Shown here: one piece after another, positions 24,142-32,021 of the stretch
How positions within the stretch are numbered: the stretch's first letter is position 1
Layout of the letters: every line of letters begins with the position of its first letter
Notes under the pieces: model-generated
The model's input: the letters and a program-made list of their open reading frames with translations, nothing else
Told to the model about the DNA's origin: nothing
The model's database searches: none
Program-made: the position numbers and the translations under genes
Assembly: GCA_016177915.1 (NCBI GenBank)
Contig: JACOUI010000235.1
Coordinates: 1-32,021 of the forward strand
Reading direction: 5' to 3'
From: Planctomycetia bacterium
GTDB taxonomy: Bacteria > Planctomycetota > Planctomycetia > Pirellulales > S012-138
DNA length: 32,021 bases

Positions 24142-27100
24142 ATGTCATTCGAAGAGCTAGCGCGCGGTTTGCCGGAACCATTGTTGGCCATCGTCGACCG
24201 GTTCGACGAGGCGTGGCAAACGGTCATCGACGAGCGAAATCGCGGATCGCGGCCCGACGCGACCCCGCCGCCCGAAATCCGGGATTACCTGCGGGGGGCC
24301 CCGCAGGCCAATCGGCCCGTGGTCCTGAAACTTCTCATCGAAGTCGACCGCGAACGGCGTGCCGCGCTCGGCCAGCACATGGGCGAGGAGTTCTACGAGC
24401 AACTCGTGCGCGAGCTGGCGCCGGCACCGCCTGCTGCGCCCGCCGTGGCGCAGCCGGGAGGGGCCGCTGCTGATCGCAACCTACTGTTTGGGATCCTCGC
24501 GTTGCAGATGGATTTCATTACGCGCGAATCCCTCGTCCAGGCCATGCACGCCTGGGTGCTCCAGAAACACAAGCCCCTCGGCGAGATTCTCGTCGAGCAA
24601 GGCAAGATGACGGCGGCCAATCGGGACGTGCTGGAGCAGCTTGTGGACGCTCACATCCGGCAGCACGACGGCGACCCGCAGCGCAGCCTGGCTTCACTCA
24701 GCTCCGGCAGCTCGCTGCGCGACGACCTGGCCAGCCTCGCCGATCCTGATCTGGATGCCTCGCTGGCCAGCGTGGGCGCCGATGTCCGGCCGCCCGGTTC
24801 CGATACGACGCAAACCTGCCAATCGACCGGTATCCCCTCCGGCGGCCGGTTCCGCATTGTGCGATTCCATGCCGAAGGCGGGCTGGGCAAAGTCCACGTC
24901 GCTCTCGACCAGGAGCTTCATCGCGAAGTGGCCCTCAAGGAAATCAAGCCCGAATTCGCCGAGCACGCTTCCAACAAAAGCCGCTTCCTCTTGGAGGCGG
25001 AAGTCACCGGCGGACTGGAGCATCCCAACATCGTCCCGGTCTACGGGCTGGGTCGCTTCGACGACGGCCGCCCGTTTTACGTGATGCGGTTCATCAAGGG
25101 CGACAGCCTCAAGGCCGCGATCGCCCAGTTCCACCGCGACGACGTGCCTGGCCGCGACCCTGGCGAGCGGTCGCTTGCGCTGCGCAAGCTGCTGCGCCGG
25201 CTCGTCGATGTCTGCAACGCCGTGGCCTATGCCCACGGCCGCGGGGTTTTGCACCGCGACCTGAAGCCCGGCAACGTAATGCTGGGGAAGTATGGCGAGA
25301 CGCTACTGGTGGATTGGGGGCTGGCCAAGCCGCTGGCGCACGGGGTGCACGAGCCGGGCGAGTCGAGTGAAGCGACGTTGCGGCCGCCGGCCGTCGAGGG
25401 TTTGCAACCGACGAGCCTAGGCTCGACCGTCGGCACGCCCGCCTACATGAGCCCCGAGCAGGCGGCCGGCAAGTGGAATGAACTCGGGCCGGCCAGCGAC
25501 GTGTACAGCCTGGGGGCCACGCTCTATCACCTGCTGACCGGCGCGGCGGCGATTGACGGCCAAACGGGAGACGAAGTTCTTGACAAAGCAAGGCGCGGTG
25601 ACTTTCCGCCGCCGCGCGCCCGGAAGAGCAATGTTCCCCGGGGCCTGGAGGCGATCTGCCTGAAGGCGATGGCGCTGCGGCCGGCGGATCGTTATGCGTC
25701 GGCGACGGCCCTGGCCAACGACGTGGAGCATTGGCTGGCAGACGAACCGGTCTCGGCCTGGCGTGAACCTGTAACAGTGCGGGCGGGGCGTTGGATTCGA
25801 CGACACCGCACGTTGGCAACGACGGTGGCTGCGGTGTTGCTGCTTTCCGCGGCCGGCGGCGTGTGGCTTCAGCGGTATTGGCAACAGCAAAGGTCCGACA
25901 CCGAACGCGCCGTCACGCTTTCTCTGGTCAGAGGAGAGCAACTCCGCCACGAGGCGTCGAAATCCCCGGCGGCAACGAGCCGGCAGGCGCGCGAGGCCAT
26001 CGGTGTGTGGAAGCAGGCACAAGGTGCAATGGAAGCGGCCGAGGCGGCGCTGGCCGTGGGTATGTTCGACGAGCGGCTGCGCGAGCGTGTGCGGCAGTTT
26101 CGTCATGGAATTGAAGCGGGGCGTAGTCAGACCGAAGCGGAGTTGACGCGGTTGCTGCGTGAGGAACAACTCCTCGGCGACTTCGACGAAGCGCGGATGG
26201 CGGTTCTGACCCTCGTGGAAGGCCGCTTGGATTACGCCGGCGGCGCGGAACGGTATGAGAGAGCGTTTTCCGCGTACGGGCTCGACCTCCAACCGGGAAA
26301 GACAAAGGACCTGCTGTCCAAGATTGGATCGCAGAAGCCCGCCGTGCGCGAGGCGCTGATCGCGGCCCTCGACAACTTGGCTAACTGCACATACGCAGCG
26401 GTCACGGCAAGGTCGGCGCTTTCCGTCGACGAGCTGACCGAGCTTGCACAGCAGGCGGACGCGGACCCGTGGCGACGGCAGTACCGCGAGGCGATACGGC
26501 ATCGCAACGTCGCGCAGCTCAGGGCTTTGGCCCGCGAGGCGCGGCAGCGGAAGCTGCCGCCGGTCAGTCTAGAACTCGTGGCATGGAGCTTGGAAGCACT
26601 CGATCGCCAGGCCGCCTTGGACATGCTGCGCTTTGCGCGTGCAGAACATCCCACGGATTTTTGGATTTCTTTCAGGCTGGGTGTATGGCTTTGGAAAGGC
26701 AAGGATCCTGCGCCGATTGAACTGGAGGAGGCGATTGGCTGCTATCGCGCCGCCCTGGCACTTCGTCCCGACGCGGCCGTGGCGCACTACAACCTCGGCA
26801 TGGCGCTGAAGGCGAAAGGCGAGTTGGACGAGGCGATCCGCGAGTACCGCAAGGCCATTGAACTGGACTCCAAGTACGCTTCGGCCCACAACAACCTCGG
26901 CAATGCCCTGGACGAAAAAGGCGCGTTGGACGAGGCCATCGCCGAGTACCGCAAGGCCATTGAACTGGATCCAAAGCTCGCTGTACCGCACAACAACCTC
27001 GGCGTTGCGCTGAAGGCGAAAGGCGCGTTGGACGAGGCCATCGCCGAGTACCGCACGGCCATTGCACTGGATCCCAAGTTGGCTTCGGCCCACCACAACC

Positions 27101-28773
27101 TCGGCGTCGCCCTGGCGAGGAAAGGCGAGTTGGACGAGGCGATCTGCGAGCTCCGCACGGCCATTGAACTGGATCCCAAGTTCGCTTCCGCCCACTACGA
27201 CCTCGGCGTGGCCCTGGACGAACAAGGCGCGTTGGACGAGGCCATCGCCGAGTACCGCACGGCCATTGCACTGGACTCCAAGTACGCTTTGGCCCACAAC
27301 AACCTCGGCAATGCCCTGGACGAAAAAGGCGCGTTGGACGAGGCCATCGCCGAGTACCGCAAGGCCATTGAACTGGATCCAAAGCTCGCTTTCGCCCACT
27401 ACAACCTCGGCAATGCCCTGGACGAAAAAGGCGTGTTGGACGAGGCCATCGCCGAGTACCGCAAGACCATTGAAGTGGATCCCAAGTTCGCTTTCGCCCA
27501 CGGCCGCCTCGGCGTCTGCCTGCAGAAGAAAGGCGCGTTGGACGAGGCCATCGCCGAGTTCCGCAAGGCCATTGAACTGGATCCGAAGTTCGCTGCGGCG
27601 CAAAGCAACCTCGGCGTGGCCCTGCACGAGAAAGGCGAGTTGGACGAGGCGATCCGCGAGCTCCGCACGGCCATTGCACTGGACTCCAAGGACGCTTTGG
27701 CCCACTACAACCTCGGCGTGGCCCTGCACCACAAAAGCGAGTTGAACGAGGCCATCGCCGAGTACCGCAAGGCCATTGAACTGGATCCCAAGTTGGCTCG
27801 GGCGCACCACAACCTCGGCATTGCCCTGGACGAGAAAGGCGAGTTGGACCAGGCCATCGCCGAGTACCGCAAGGCCATTGAACTGGATCCGAAGCTCGCC
27901 GAGCCGCACAACAACCTCGGCCTTGCGCTGAGGGCGAAAGGCGCATTGGACGAGGCCATCGCCGAGTTCCGCAAGGCCATTGAACTGAACCCCAAGTTGG
28001 CTCGGGCGCACCACAACCTCGGCATTGCCCTGCACGAGAAAGGCGAGTTGGACGAGGCCATCGCCGAGCACCGTAAGGCGCTTGAACTCGAACCCAAGCG
28101 GGTCTACGGGTACGTGGACCTGGGAGTCGCGTTGCGCGAGATGGCAAAGTTCGCCGAGGCCAAGGCCAGCTTTCAGCAGGCAGTTGATCAGCTTCCCCCG
28201 GGAGACCCCGCTCGGCAACAGTGCATTGAGTCCTTACGCGAGTTGGACCGCTTGATCGCTTTGGAATCGAAGCTCGCCGACATTCTGTCGGGCAAGGCGC
28301 AGCCTGCGGACAACAACGAACGCCTCGATTCTGCGACCGCGTGTTATTACCAGCGGCGATATGCGTCCTGCGCGCGTTTTTCCCACGATGCGTTCGCCGC
28401 CGATCCCAAGCTCGCAGACAACCTGCACGCCGGAAACCGCTACACGGCAGCCTGTGCCGCGGCGCTGGCCGCCGCGGGTCAGGGCGTGGACGCCGGCAAC
28501 CTCGCCGAAGACGAGCGCATGTCGCTGCGCCAACAGGCCCTCGATTGGCTGCGGGCCGACTTGGCGCAATTGGCAAAAACGTTCGAAGGCGGAAAACCCG
28601 ATGATCAAAAGTTCGTCGCCGACAGCCTCCGCCACTGGCAAACCGACCGCGACCTCGCAAGCGTCCGGGAACCTGAGCAGATTCAAAAGCTGTCCGCCGA
28701 AGAGCGGGCAGCTTGGGAAAAATTCTGGGAGGAGGCTAAATTGCTGTGGGAACGGGCCGAGCGTCCTGGCTAG
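24142..28773 (+). CDS. Membrane Ser/Thr protein kinase with long, homogenised TPR array
   Basis: This 1543-residue kinase starts at ATG 24142 (GGGAG 8 bases upstream; TTG 24109 is an alternative). The N-terminal 240 residues include a planctomycete-type module (NLLFGILALQMDFITRESLV). Kinase motifs are EGGLGKV (about 245), the lysine in VALKEIK (about 267), HRDLKPGN (about 371), VDWGLAKPL (about 391) and GTPAYMSPEQ (about 432). A membrane segment is at about 557-577 (LATTVAAVLLLSAAGGVWL). A long linker shared with the kinase at 551 precedes 13 near-identical 34-residue TPRs plus one degenerate copy (about residues 881-1355), followed by the shared tail LDWLRADLAQLAKTFEGGKP. The TPRs should lie outside the cytoplasm and bind partners. 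Genomic coupling to the sigma factor 42 bases upstream suggests that the kinase controls it; this is inference from known sigma-kinase pairs in planctomycetes. Confidence 0.94.
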   Translation: MSFEELARGLPEPLLAIVDRFDEAWQTVIDERNRGSRPDATPPPEIRDYLRGAPQANRPVVLKLLIEVDRERRAALGQHMGEEFYEQLVRELAPAPPAAPAVAQPGGAAADRNLLFGILALQMDFITRESLVQAMHAWVLQKHKPLGEILVEQGKMTAANRDVLEQLVDAHIRQHDGDPQRSLASLSSGSSLRDDLASLADPDLDASLASVGADVRPPGSDTTQTCQSTGIPSGGRFRIVRFHAEGGLGKVHVALDQELHREVALKEIKPEFAEHASNKSRFLLEAEVTGGLEHPNIVPVYGLGRFDDGRPFYVMRFIKGDSLKAAIAQFHRDDVPGRDPGERSLALRKLLRRLVDVCNAVAYAHGRGVLHRDLKPGNVMLGKYGETLLVDWGLAKPLAHGVHEPGESSEATLRPPAVEGLQPTSLGSTVGTPAYMSPEQAAGKWNELGPASDVYSLGATLYHLLTGAAAIDGQTGDEVLDKARRGDFPPPRARKSNVPRGLEAICLKAMALRPADRYASATALANDVEHWLADEPVSAWREPVTVRAGRWIRRHRTLATTVAAVLLLSAAGGVWLQRYWQQQRSDTERAVTLSLVRGEQLRHEASKSPAATSRQAREAIGVWKQAQGAMEAAEAALAVGMFDERLRERVRQFRHGIEAGRSQTEAELTRLLREEQLLGDFDEARMAVLTLVEGRLDYAGGAERYERAFSAYGLDLQPGKTKDLLSKIGSQKPAVREALIAALDNLANCTYAAVTARSALSVDELTELAQQADADPWRRQYREAIRHRNVAQLRALAREARQRKLPPVSLELVAWSLEALDRQAALDMLRFARAEHPTDFWISFRLGVWLWKGKDPAPIELEEAIGCYRAALALRPDAAVAHYNLGMALKAKGELDEAIREYRKAIELDSKYASAHNNLGNALDEKGALDEAIAEYRKAIELDPKLAVPHNNLGVALKAKGALDEAIAEYRTAIALDPKLASAHHNLGVALARKGELDEAICELRTAIELDPKFASAHYDLGVALDEQGALDEAIAEYRTAIALDSKYALAHNNLGNALDEKGALDEAIAEYRKAIELDPKLAFAHYNLGNALDEKGVLDEAIAEYRKTIEVDPKFAFAHGRLGVCLQKKGALDEAIAEFRKAIELDPKFAAAQSNLGVALHEKGELDEAIRELRTAIALDSKDALAHYNLGVALHHKSELNEAIAEYRKAIELDPKLARAHHNLGIALDEKGELDQAIAEYRKAIELDPKLAEPHNNLGLALRAKGALDEAIAEFRKAIELNPKLARAHHNLGIALHEKGELDEAIAEHRKALELEPKRVYGYVDLGVALREMAKFAEAKASFQQAVDQLPPGDPARQQCIESLRELDRLIALESKLADILSGKAQPADNNERLDSATACYYQRRYASCARFSHDAFAADPKLADNLHAGNRYTAACAAALAAAGQGVDAGNLAEDERMSLRQQALDWLRADLAQLAKTFEGGKPDDQKFVADSLRHWQTDRDLASVREPEQIQKLSAEERAAWEKFWEEAKLLWERAERPG
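26782..28107 (+). repeat. Array of thirteen 102-bp TPR-coding repeats
   Basis: Thirteen units of exactly 102 bases run without a gap from 26782 to 28107, and a degenerate fourteenth starts at 28108. Each encodes a 34-residue TPR, with consensus AHxNLGxALxxKGxLDEAI. Units 2 (from 26884) and 6 (from 27292) are identical over their first 99 bases, and the ends of units 1 and 5 are also alike, which indicates block duplication or gene conversion at a four-unit (408-base) offset. Confidence 0.93.
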
Positions 28774-28849
28774 CGAATCCGGAGTGGCGTCGCTTCCACA
28801 TCGCGCGTTGCGACGTGTGAAGATGATTGCATTTGGCTGAAAAGAATCG

Positions 28850-28880
28850 GCCGCGTGGCCGCCGTCGCCGGCCACGCGGC
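28850..28880 (-). terminator. Strong hairpin terminator between convergent genes
   Basis: GCCGCGTGGCCG (28850-28861) pairs perfectly over 12 bases with CGGCCACGCGGC (28869-28880) around a 7-base loop. On the minus strand the stem is followed by CGATTCTTTT, so it fits a factor-independent terminator for the small secreted protein gene, whose stop is 68 bases away. It also lies about 77 bases after the kinase stop and may stop that transcript, but the plus-strand side has no T tract. Confidence 0.7.
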
Positions 28881-28948
28881 ACGAGAAACTGCAACCTCGC
28901 GATAAGCCCGTCACGCATGGTCATGCCAGGACCGGGCCGGCGTGCAGT

Positions 28949-29305
28949 TCAGTTCGTCACGATGACGAAGTAGTCCGCGTAGGCCGAGCGGTTGACCACC
29001 ATGATCCGATACGAATCGGTCCAGGTGGGCACCCACCGGCAACCGCACAGGTCGCCGGGCGTGTCGTCGAACGCGACCAGGTTGCCGTGCCGGTCGTAGA
29101 CGTAGAGGTCCAACTGGCCGGCGCCTTCCCCGGCCACGTAGGCTTCGGCCAGCTCGCCGCCCCAGAACTCCACCGTGTACGTGATGGAGCTGTAACCGCC
29201 GACCCAGGTGCCGGCGCCCTTCGGCCCGCCCACCGAAGCGGCCTCCGCCGACGGACCCGCAAGCGCCATCGCCACCACAGCCAACAAACCCATGACCCGC
29301 AACAT
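28949..29305 (-). CDS. Small secreted protein, PPC-like beta-sandwich (hypothetical)
   Basis: The 118-residue product has a clear signal peptide (MLRVMGLLAVVAMALAGPSA, cleavage near AEA) and a mature part of about 95 residues. The segment GQLDLYVYDRHGNLVAFDD with the ending SYRIMVVNRSAYADYFVIV resembles the small beta-sandwich of bacterial pre-peptidase C-terminal domains, here standing alone; this is a weak resemblance. One closely spaced cysteine pair (CGC) is present. The ATG at 29305 has AAGGAGAAAGCT directly upstream, an excellent ribosome site. It is likely exported. The function is unknown. Confidence 0.8.
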   Translation of the reverse strand: MLRVMGLLAVVAMALAGPSAEAASVGGPKGAGTWVGGYSSITYTVEFWGGELAEAYVAGEGAGQLDLYVYDRHGNLVAFDDTPGDLCGCRWVPTWTDSYRIMVVNRSAYADYFVIVTN

Positions 29306-29374
29306 AGCTTTCTCCTTTTCCGAAACGAGACCACCTTTGACGCGAAGACCCGGTGTCTCCGCTGCACATTGGCC

Positions 29375-29394
29375 GTCGCGACGTTTGTCGCGAC
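29375..29394. promoter_or_regulatory. Paired GTCGCGAC palindromes, possible operator
   Basis: The perfect 8-base palindrome GTCGCGAC occurs at 29375-29382 and again at 29387-29394, with centres 12 bases apart, about one helical turn. They are 70-90 bases upstream of the start of the secreted protein gene. The spacing would suit two dimers of a regulator on one face of the DNA. In a GC-rich genome a chance origin remains possible. Confidence 0.35.
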
Positions 29395-29581
29395 GTGCCA
29401 AGGAGGTGATGCACGGACCGCCCGGGAAGCCCTAGCGGAATTCGAGGATCTTCTTCGTCTGTGCCGGCCGCTTTTCCTTGGCGGGCGCGAAAGCCGGCAG
29501 TTGAGGAGGCCTGCACCCTGTCGAGAATGTGCGAACTGCCGTTTGGGGGCCTGAGCCAGGGGCGCCCACGCCGTTCAACGC

Positions 29582-29610
29582 TTGACACCCCCCGCGCCCC
29601 TGATTTGAGT
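29582..29610 (+). promoter_or_regulatory. Possible promoter for the small DNA-binding protein gene
   Basis: A perfect -35 hexamer TTGACA (29582-29587) lies 17 bases before TTGAGT (29605-29610), which matches only 3 of 6 -10 positions. The start codon is 37 bases further on. The perfect -35 box in a GC-rich region is notable, but the weak -10 makes this uncertain. Confidence 0.35.
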
Positions 29611-29646
29611 GGAACTCCGAACAACCAAGTCATCCCGGAGTTCCCG

Positions 29647-29976
29647 ATGAAACGCCGCCGCCGCCTCAACAAGAGCCACGAGATCCGCGACTACAAGCGT
29701 CTGCACCGCGGAGCCGGACCGACCGCGATCGCCGAGGCGCTCACAGCGCGCGGCATCAAGGTGTCCCCCTCACAGGTCAGCACTGCGCTCTTCAATGCCA
29801 AGAAGCTCAAGCGGCGCGGACGGCGCGTGGCAGCGTCCGCGAACGGCCGGCGGGGACGGCGCCCCGCCAAGACGTTGTCCGCCGACCTTCTGCTTGCGAC
29901 CAAGCGCGTCGCGGACCAACTCGGCGGCATCGACAGGGTTCGGTCGGCGCTGGAGCTGCTGGAGAGGCTCAGGTAG
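29647..29976 (+). CDS. Small basic DNA-binding protein, planctomycete HTH-like family
   Basis: This 109-residue, very basic protein begins MKRRRRLNKSHEIRDYKRLH. The pattern NKSHEIRDY, then a helix with PTAIAEALTARGIKVSPSQV, is a recurrent planctomycete family that looks like a helix-turn-helix domain joined by a basic linker (GRRVAASANGRRGRRP) to a C-terminal helix (LLLATKRVADQLGGIDRVRS). The family is known to me only as hypothetical proteins, and DNA binding is inferred from charge and fold-like pattern. The ATG at 29647 has GGAG 7 bases upstream. The frame is open further back to 29461 but that part does not fit the family. It lies alone, with small divergent or convergent genes on either side. 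Confidence 0.78.
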   Translation: MKRRRRLNKSHEIRDYKRLHRGAGPTAIAEALTARGIKVSPSQVSTALFNAKKLKRRGRRVAASANGRRGRRPAKTLSADLLLATKRVADQLGGIDRVRSALELLERLR

Positions 29977-29999
29977 CGGGCTCGCCATGCGGTAATGCG

Positions 30000-30278
30000 T
30001 CACCGCAGCATGAGCCAGATCAAAAGACCACCCACGGCCCCACTTGCGAGCGACAAGGCGACAACCAGCAGCCAGTGCGTCGCGGCCGTTTCGGAAACGC
30101 TGGCCCGTTGAGTTGTCGGAACCTTGACAGTTTCGACCGTTTCAACCGGTCGTGGTGGCTCAGCCGCACGGGCACAATGCGGCTGTTCGTCCTCTGCTGC
30201 CGCCGTTGGGGTCGGCTCTTCGAAGGAGTCGTATCCGTCTTCAGCTGCCGATCGCGGACCGTAGAAGGAGGGGTACAT
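30000..30278 (-). CDS. Small C-terminally anchored membrane protein (hypothetical)
   Basis: The 92-residue frame begins MYPSFYGPRSAAEDGYDSFE, is acidic and proline-rich in its first two thirds, and ends with one hydrophobic helix (WLLVVALSLASGAVGGLLIW) just before LMLR. That gives a tail-anchored layout with the soluble part in the cytoplasm. No ribosome site is clear before the ATG at 30278, and no family is recognised. Overlapping frames on the plus strand are longer but have no protein-like composition. Moderate confidence rests on the membrane helix at the extreme C-terminus. Confidence 0.5.
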   Translation of the reverse strand: MYPSFYGPRSAAEDGYDSFEEPTPTAAAEDEQPHCARAAEPPRPVETVETVKVPTTQRASVSETAATHWLLVVALSLASGAVGGLLIWLMLR

Positions 30279-30427
30279 TGCGTTGCCCGGGGGTGTCGTG
30301 CCGGCTCGCTGCCAATCGACAATTCTCGCAGGCGCGGGACGCCTCTGTCAACAAAGTACGACAAACCCCTGGTGAATTTTCAGTCCTTCGCTCGGATGCA
30401 CACGACGCGCGGGCTCGCGACCCGCGT

Positions 30428-30574
30428 TCATGTGATTCCTCCCGACGGCCGCCTCGCCCTTTCCTCCGCCGCCTCCCGCGCCTCGGTCTGCGTCGGAGCC
30501 CGCGTCAGGACCTTCTCCTTCCCCCGATGGCAGTACACCTGCCAGACGATTCGCTCCCCGTCCCGGTAGGCCAT
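30428..30574 (-). CDS. Small hypothetical protein
   Basis: The frame from ATG 30574 encodes 48 residues, MAYRDGERIVWQVYCHRGKE and then a helix rich in Glu, Ala and Arg (TQTEAREAAEERARR). GGAG lies 10 bases upstream of this ATG. The frame is open further to TTG 30685 (85 residues), which would add RHISSFDHLDGKRKCGA and may be the true start. The strand-turn-helix pattern looks protein-like, but no family is recognised. It could be a chance frame. Confidence 0.42.
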   Translation of the reverse strand: MAYRDGERIVWQVYCHRGKEKVLTRAPTQTEAREAAEERARRPSGGIT

Positions 30575-30768
30575 GTCCCCAACGCTCCAGCCGAGGGACG
30601 CACCACATTTTCTTTTGCCATCCAAATGGTCAAACGACGAGATGTGTCGGGCCACCTGAGGAAGCTTTGGCCGTGACACGCTCAAAGGCTGCGCCAGCGA
30701 CCGTTCCGTTTCTTTCCCCTCCCCTTGCCGTCTGGTAGATTCAGAATCCCCCGCCGGCGCGGCACGGA

Positions 30769-32021
30769 ATGCCCTACGATCGCCGGCGCGGTTCGCAGGC
30801 TTCCGCCGTGGCCCCCCACCCCATCCTCCCCGGCACCATCGTCCGTGGCCCGACCTTGCCCGAACCGGTCGAGGTCCTGGCCACGCTGCCGCTGGGCGAC
30901 GCGCTCAAGATCATCGGCCGCGGCCTGAACACCGGCCTGACGCACGATCCCGTCCTCAGCCCCGCCCAGCTCGCGCAGCTTTCGGTCTCGACCGGCACCC
31001 CCGCGTTCGACGGCGACGCCCGGCTCTTCCGCCTGGGGATCGAAGCCCACCGCCTCGGGCTGGCCTACGAGTACGACCCCTATTTCTCGCTGTCAATCGC
31101 CCGCGTCGATCCGCTCCCGCACCAGCTCGAAGCCGTCTACGAGTATTTCCTGCGCCTGCCCCGCATTCGCTTCCTGCTGGCCGACGACCCCGGCGCCGGC
31201 AAGACGATCATGGCCGGCCTGCTGCTCAAGGAACTCAAGGCCCGCGGACTGATCCGCCGCACACTCATCGTCACGCCCGCCAACCTCACCTTCCAATGGC
31301 AGCGCGAGCTGGCCGACAAGTTCCGCGAGAAGTTCGAGGTCATCCGCGGCGACGTGCTCCGCGCCAACTACGGCCAGAACCCCTGGCAGGAACGCGACCA
31401 GGTCATCACGTCCGTCTCCTGGGTCTCGATCATCGACGACGCCCGTGAGAGCCTCCTCCGCTCGCGTTGGGACCTCATTATCGTCGACGAGGCCCACAAA
31501 ATGAGCGCCTACGCCGAGGACAAGAAGACGCTCGCCTACAAGCTCGGCGAGTCGCTGTCGCGGATGACCGACCACTTTCTGCTGATGACGGCCACGCCGC
31601 ACAAAGGCGACCCCGAGCACTTCCGCCGCTTCCTGGCCCTGCTCGACCCGGACGTTTATGGCAGCATCGACAGCCTCCACCACGCAATGCGCTGCCGCGA
31701 GGCCCCGTTCTACCTCCGCCGCACGAAGGAAGCCCTGGTCACCTTCCCGCACTGCGACACCGGCGAGGTCCGAAAGCTTTTCACCAAGCGCGAGGTGCGC
31801 ACCGCCGCCTTCTACCTCGAAGACGAGGAACTCATCTTCTACGACGAGCTGACGCGCTACGTCGAAGACCAGTCGATGGCCGCCGCCAAAGACCAGTCCG
31901 CCCGCGGCCGCGCCGTCGGCTTCACGATGGCCATGCTCCAGCGGCGCATGGCGTCGTCGCTGTACGCGGTCCGCCGCAGCCTGGAGCGCATGCGCGACCG
32001 GCGCCAGAGGATCCTCGACGA
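30769..32021 (+). CDS. SNF2-family helicase/ATPase, N-terminal part (runs off the right edge)
   Basis: The frame is open from ATG 30769 to the window end (417 codons). GTG 30808 is an alternative start, just before PILPGTIVRGPTLPEPVEVL. Motifs of the SNF2 group of superfamily 2 are in order: a Q-like HQLEAVYEYFLRLPRIRFLL, Walker A in DDPGAGKTIMAG (K145), motif Ia in RTLIVTPANLTFQWQREL, Walker B DEAHKMSAYAED (about residues 240-251) and motif III in LLMTATPHKGD. The second RecA-like domain is outside the window. Bacterial SNF2 proteins of this layout are common in defence loci such as DISARM, and also act as stand-alone helicases; without the downstream genes the role is open. The region upstream (30575-30768) is short and holds no gene. 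Confidence 0.88.
   Translation, partial: MPYDRRRGSQASAVAPHPILPGTIVRGPTLPEPVEVLATLPLGDALKIIGRGLNTGLTHDPVLSPAQLAQLSVSTGTPAFDGDARLFRLGIEAHRLGLAYEYDPYFSLSIARVDPLPHQLEAVYEYFLRLPRIRFLLADDPGAGKTIMAGLLLKELKARGLIRRTLIVTPANLTFQWQRELADKFREKFEVIRGDVLRANYGQNPWQERDQVITSVSWVSIIDDARESLLRSRWDLIIVDEAHKMSAYAEDKKTLAYKLGESLSRMTDHFLLMTATPHKGDPEHFRRFLALLDPDVYGSIDSLHHAMRCREAPFYLRRTKEALVTFPHCDTGEVRKLFTKREVRTAAFYLEDEELIFYDELTRYVEDQSMAAAKDQSARGRAVGFTMAMLQRRMASSLYAVRRSLERMRDRRQRILD

Larger units (their letters stand above)
29306..29646. other. Intergenic region with palindromes, presumed divergent promoters
   Basis: This 341-base region separates the minus-strand secreted protein gene from the plus-strand DNA-binding protein gene. 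It contains two copies of the palindrome GTCGCGAC, an isolated anti-Shine-Dalgarno match AAGGAGGTGAT (29400-29410) followed 2 bases after its GGAGG by an 8-codon open frame, and a TTGACA hexamer at 29582. On the minus strand a frame ending KKILEFR at about 29432 could be a gene remnant but has no recognisable family. No other gene was found. Confidence 0.4.

Noticed and set aside
26569..28660. Long minus-strand open frames (549 and 662 codons) with regular repeats opposite the TPR kinase
   Set aside because: They mirror the 102-base TPR-coding units of the plus-strand kinase, so their repeats are only reflections of that array. The plus strand has all kinase motifs.

Overview
The window is high-GC and looks planctomycetal. 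The signs are a Ser/Thr kinase-TPR gene of the HRDLKP/DWG type directly behind an ECF sigma factor, a second kinase-TPR paralogue about 20 kb away, a small basic DNA-binding protein with an N-terminal KSHEIRDY signature, a class III cyclase with FHA and GAF modules, and many multihaem c-type cytochromes. This assignment rests on recognised families, not on a marker gene. No rRNA, tRNA, CRISPR array or phage genes were seen.

Layout. 1-133 holds the 5' end of a probable transposase leaving the window on the minus strand. 551-4162 is a receptor-like Ser/Thr kinase with C-terminal TPRs, followed by two copies of a 24-bp hairpin repeat. 4425-6263 (minus) is a GH15 glucoamylase/trehalase-type hydrolase. 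6595-7101 encodes a small exported protein with 25 cysteines. 7300-19856 is a same-strand block of eight electron-transfer genes: a membrane-anchored NAD(P)H/FAD/2Fe-2S reductase, two tetrahaem cytochromes, a cyclic-nucleotide-binding/4x[4Fe-4S] fusion, a dihaem cytochrome b, a membrane-anchored decahaem cytochrome, a pentahaem cytochrome and an outer-membrane beta-barrel-like protein. 19873-21612 (minus, convergent) is an FHA-GAF-nucleotide cyclase. 22051-23253 (minus) is an exported trypsin-like protease. 23491-28773 is the ECF sigma factor and kinase pair. 28949-29305 (minus) is a small secreted protein, 29647-29976 a small DNA-binding protein, 30000-30278 and 30428-30574 (minus) are two small uncertain genes, and 30769 to the right edge is the N-terminal part of a SNF2-family helicase.

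The most interesting part is the 7.3-19.9 kb block. Topology read from the sequence gives a continuous route from cytoplasmic NAD(P)H through flavin, 2Fe-2S and 4Fe-4S centres into a cytochrome b that carries the bc1-type H-x13-H pair twice. From there it can pass to 10 + 4 + 4 + 5 c-haems on the periplasmic side and end at a barrel-like protein. I infer a trans-envelope electron conduit, possibly extracellular electron transfer. The Fe-S subunit carries a cyclic nucleotide-binding domain, and the next gene is a nucleotide cyclase whose base-recognition residues are non-canonical, so the conduit may be gated by a cyclic nucleotide. Direction, terminal acceptor and effector nucleotide cannot be decided from sequence alone.
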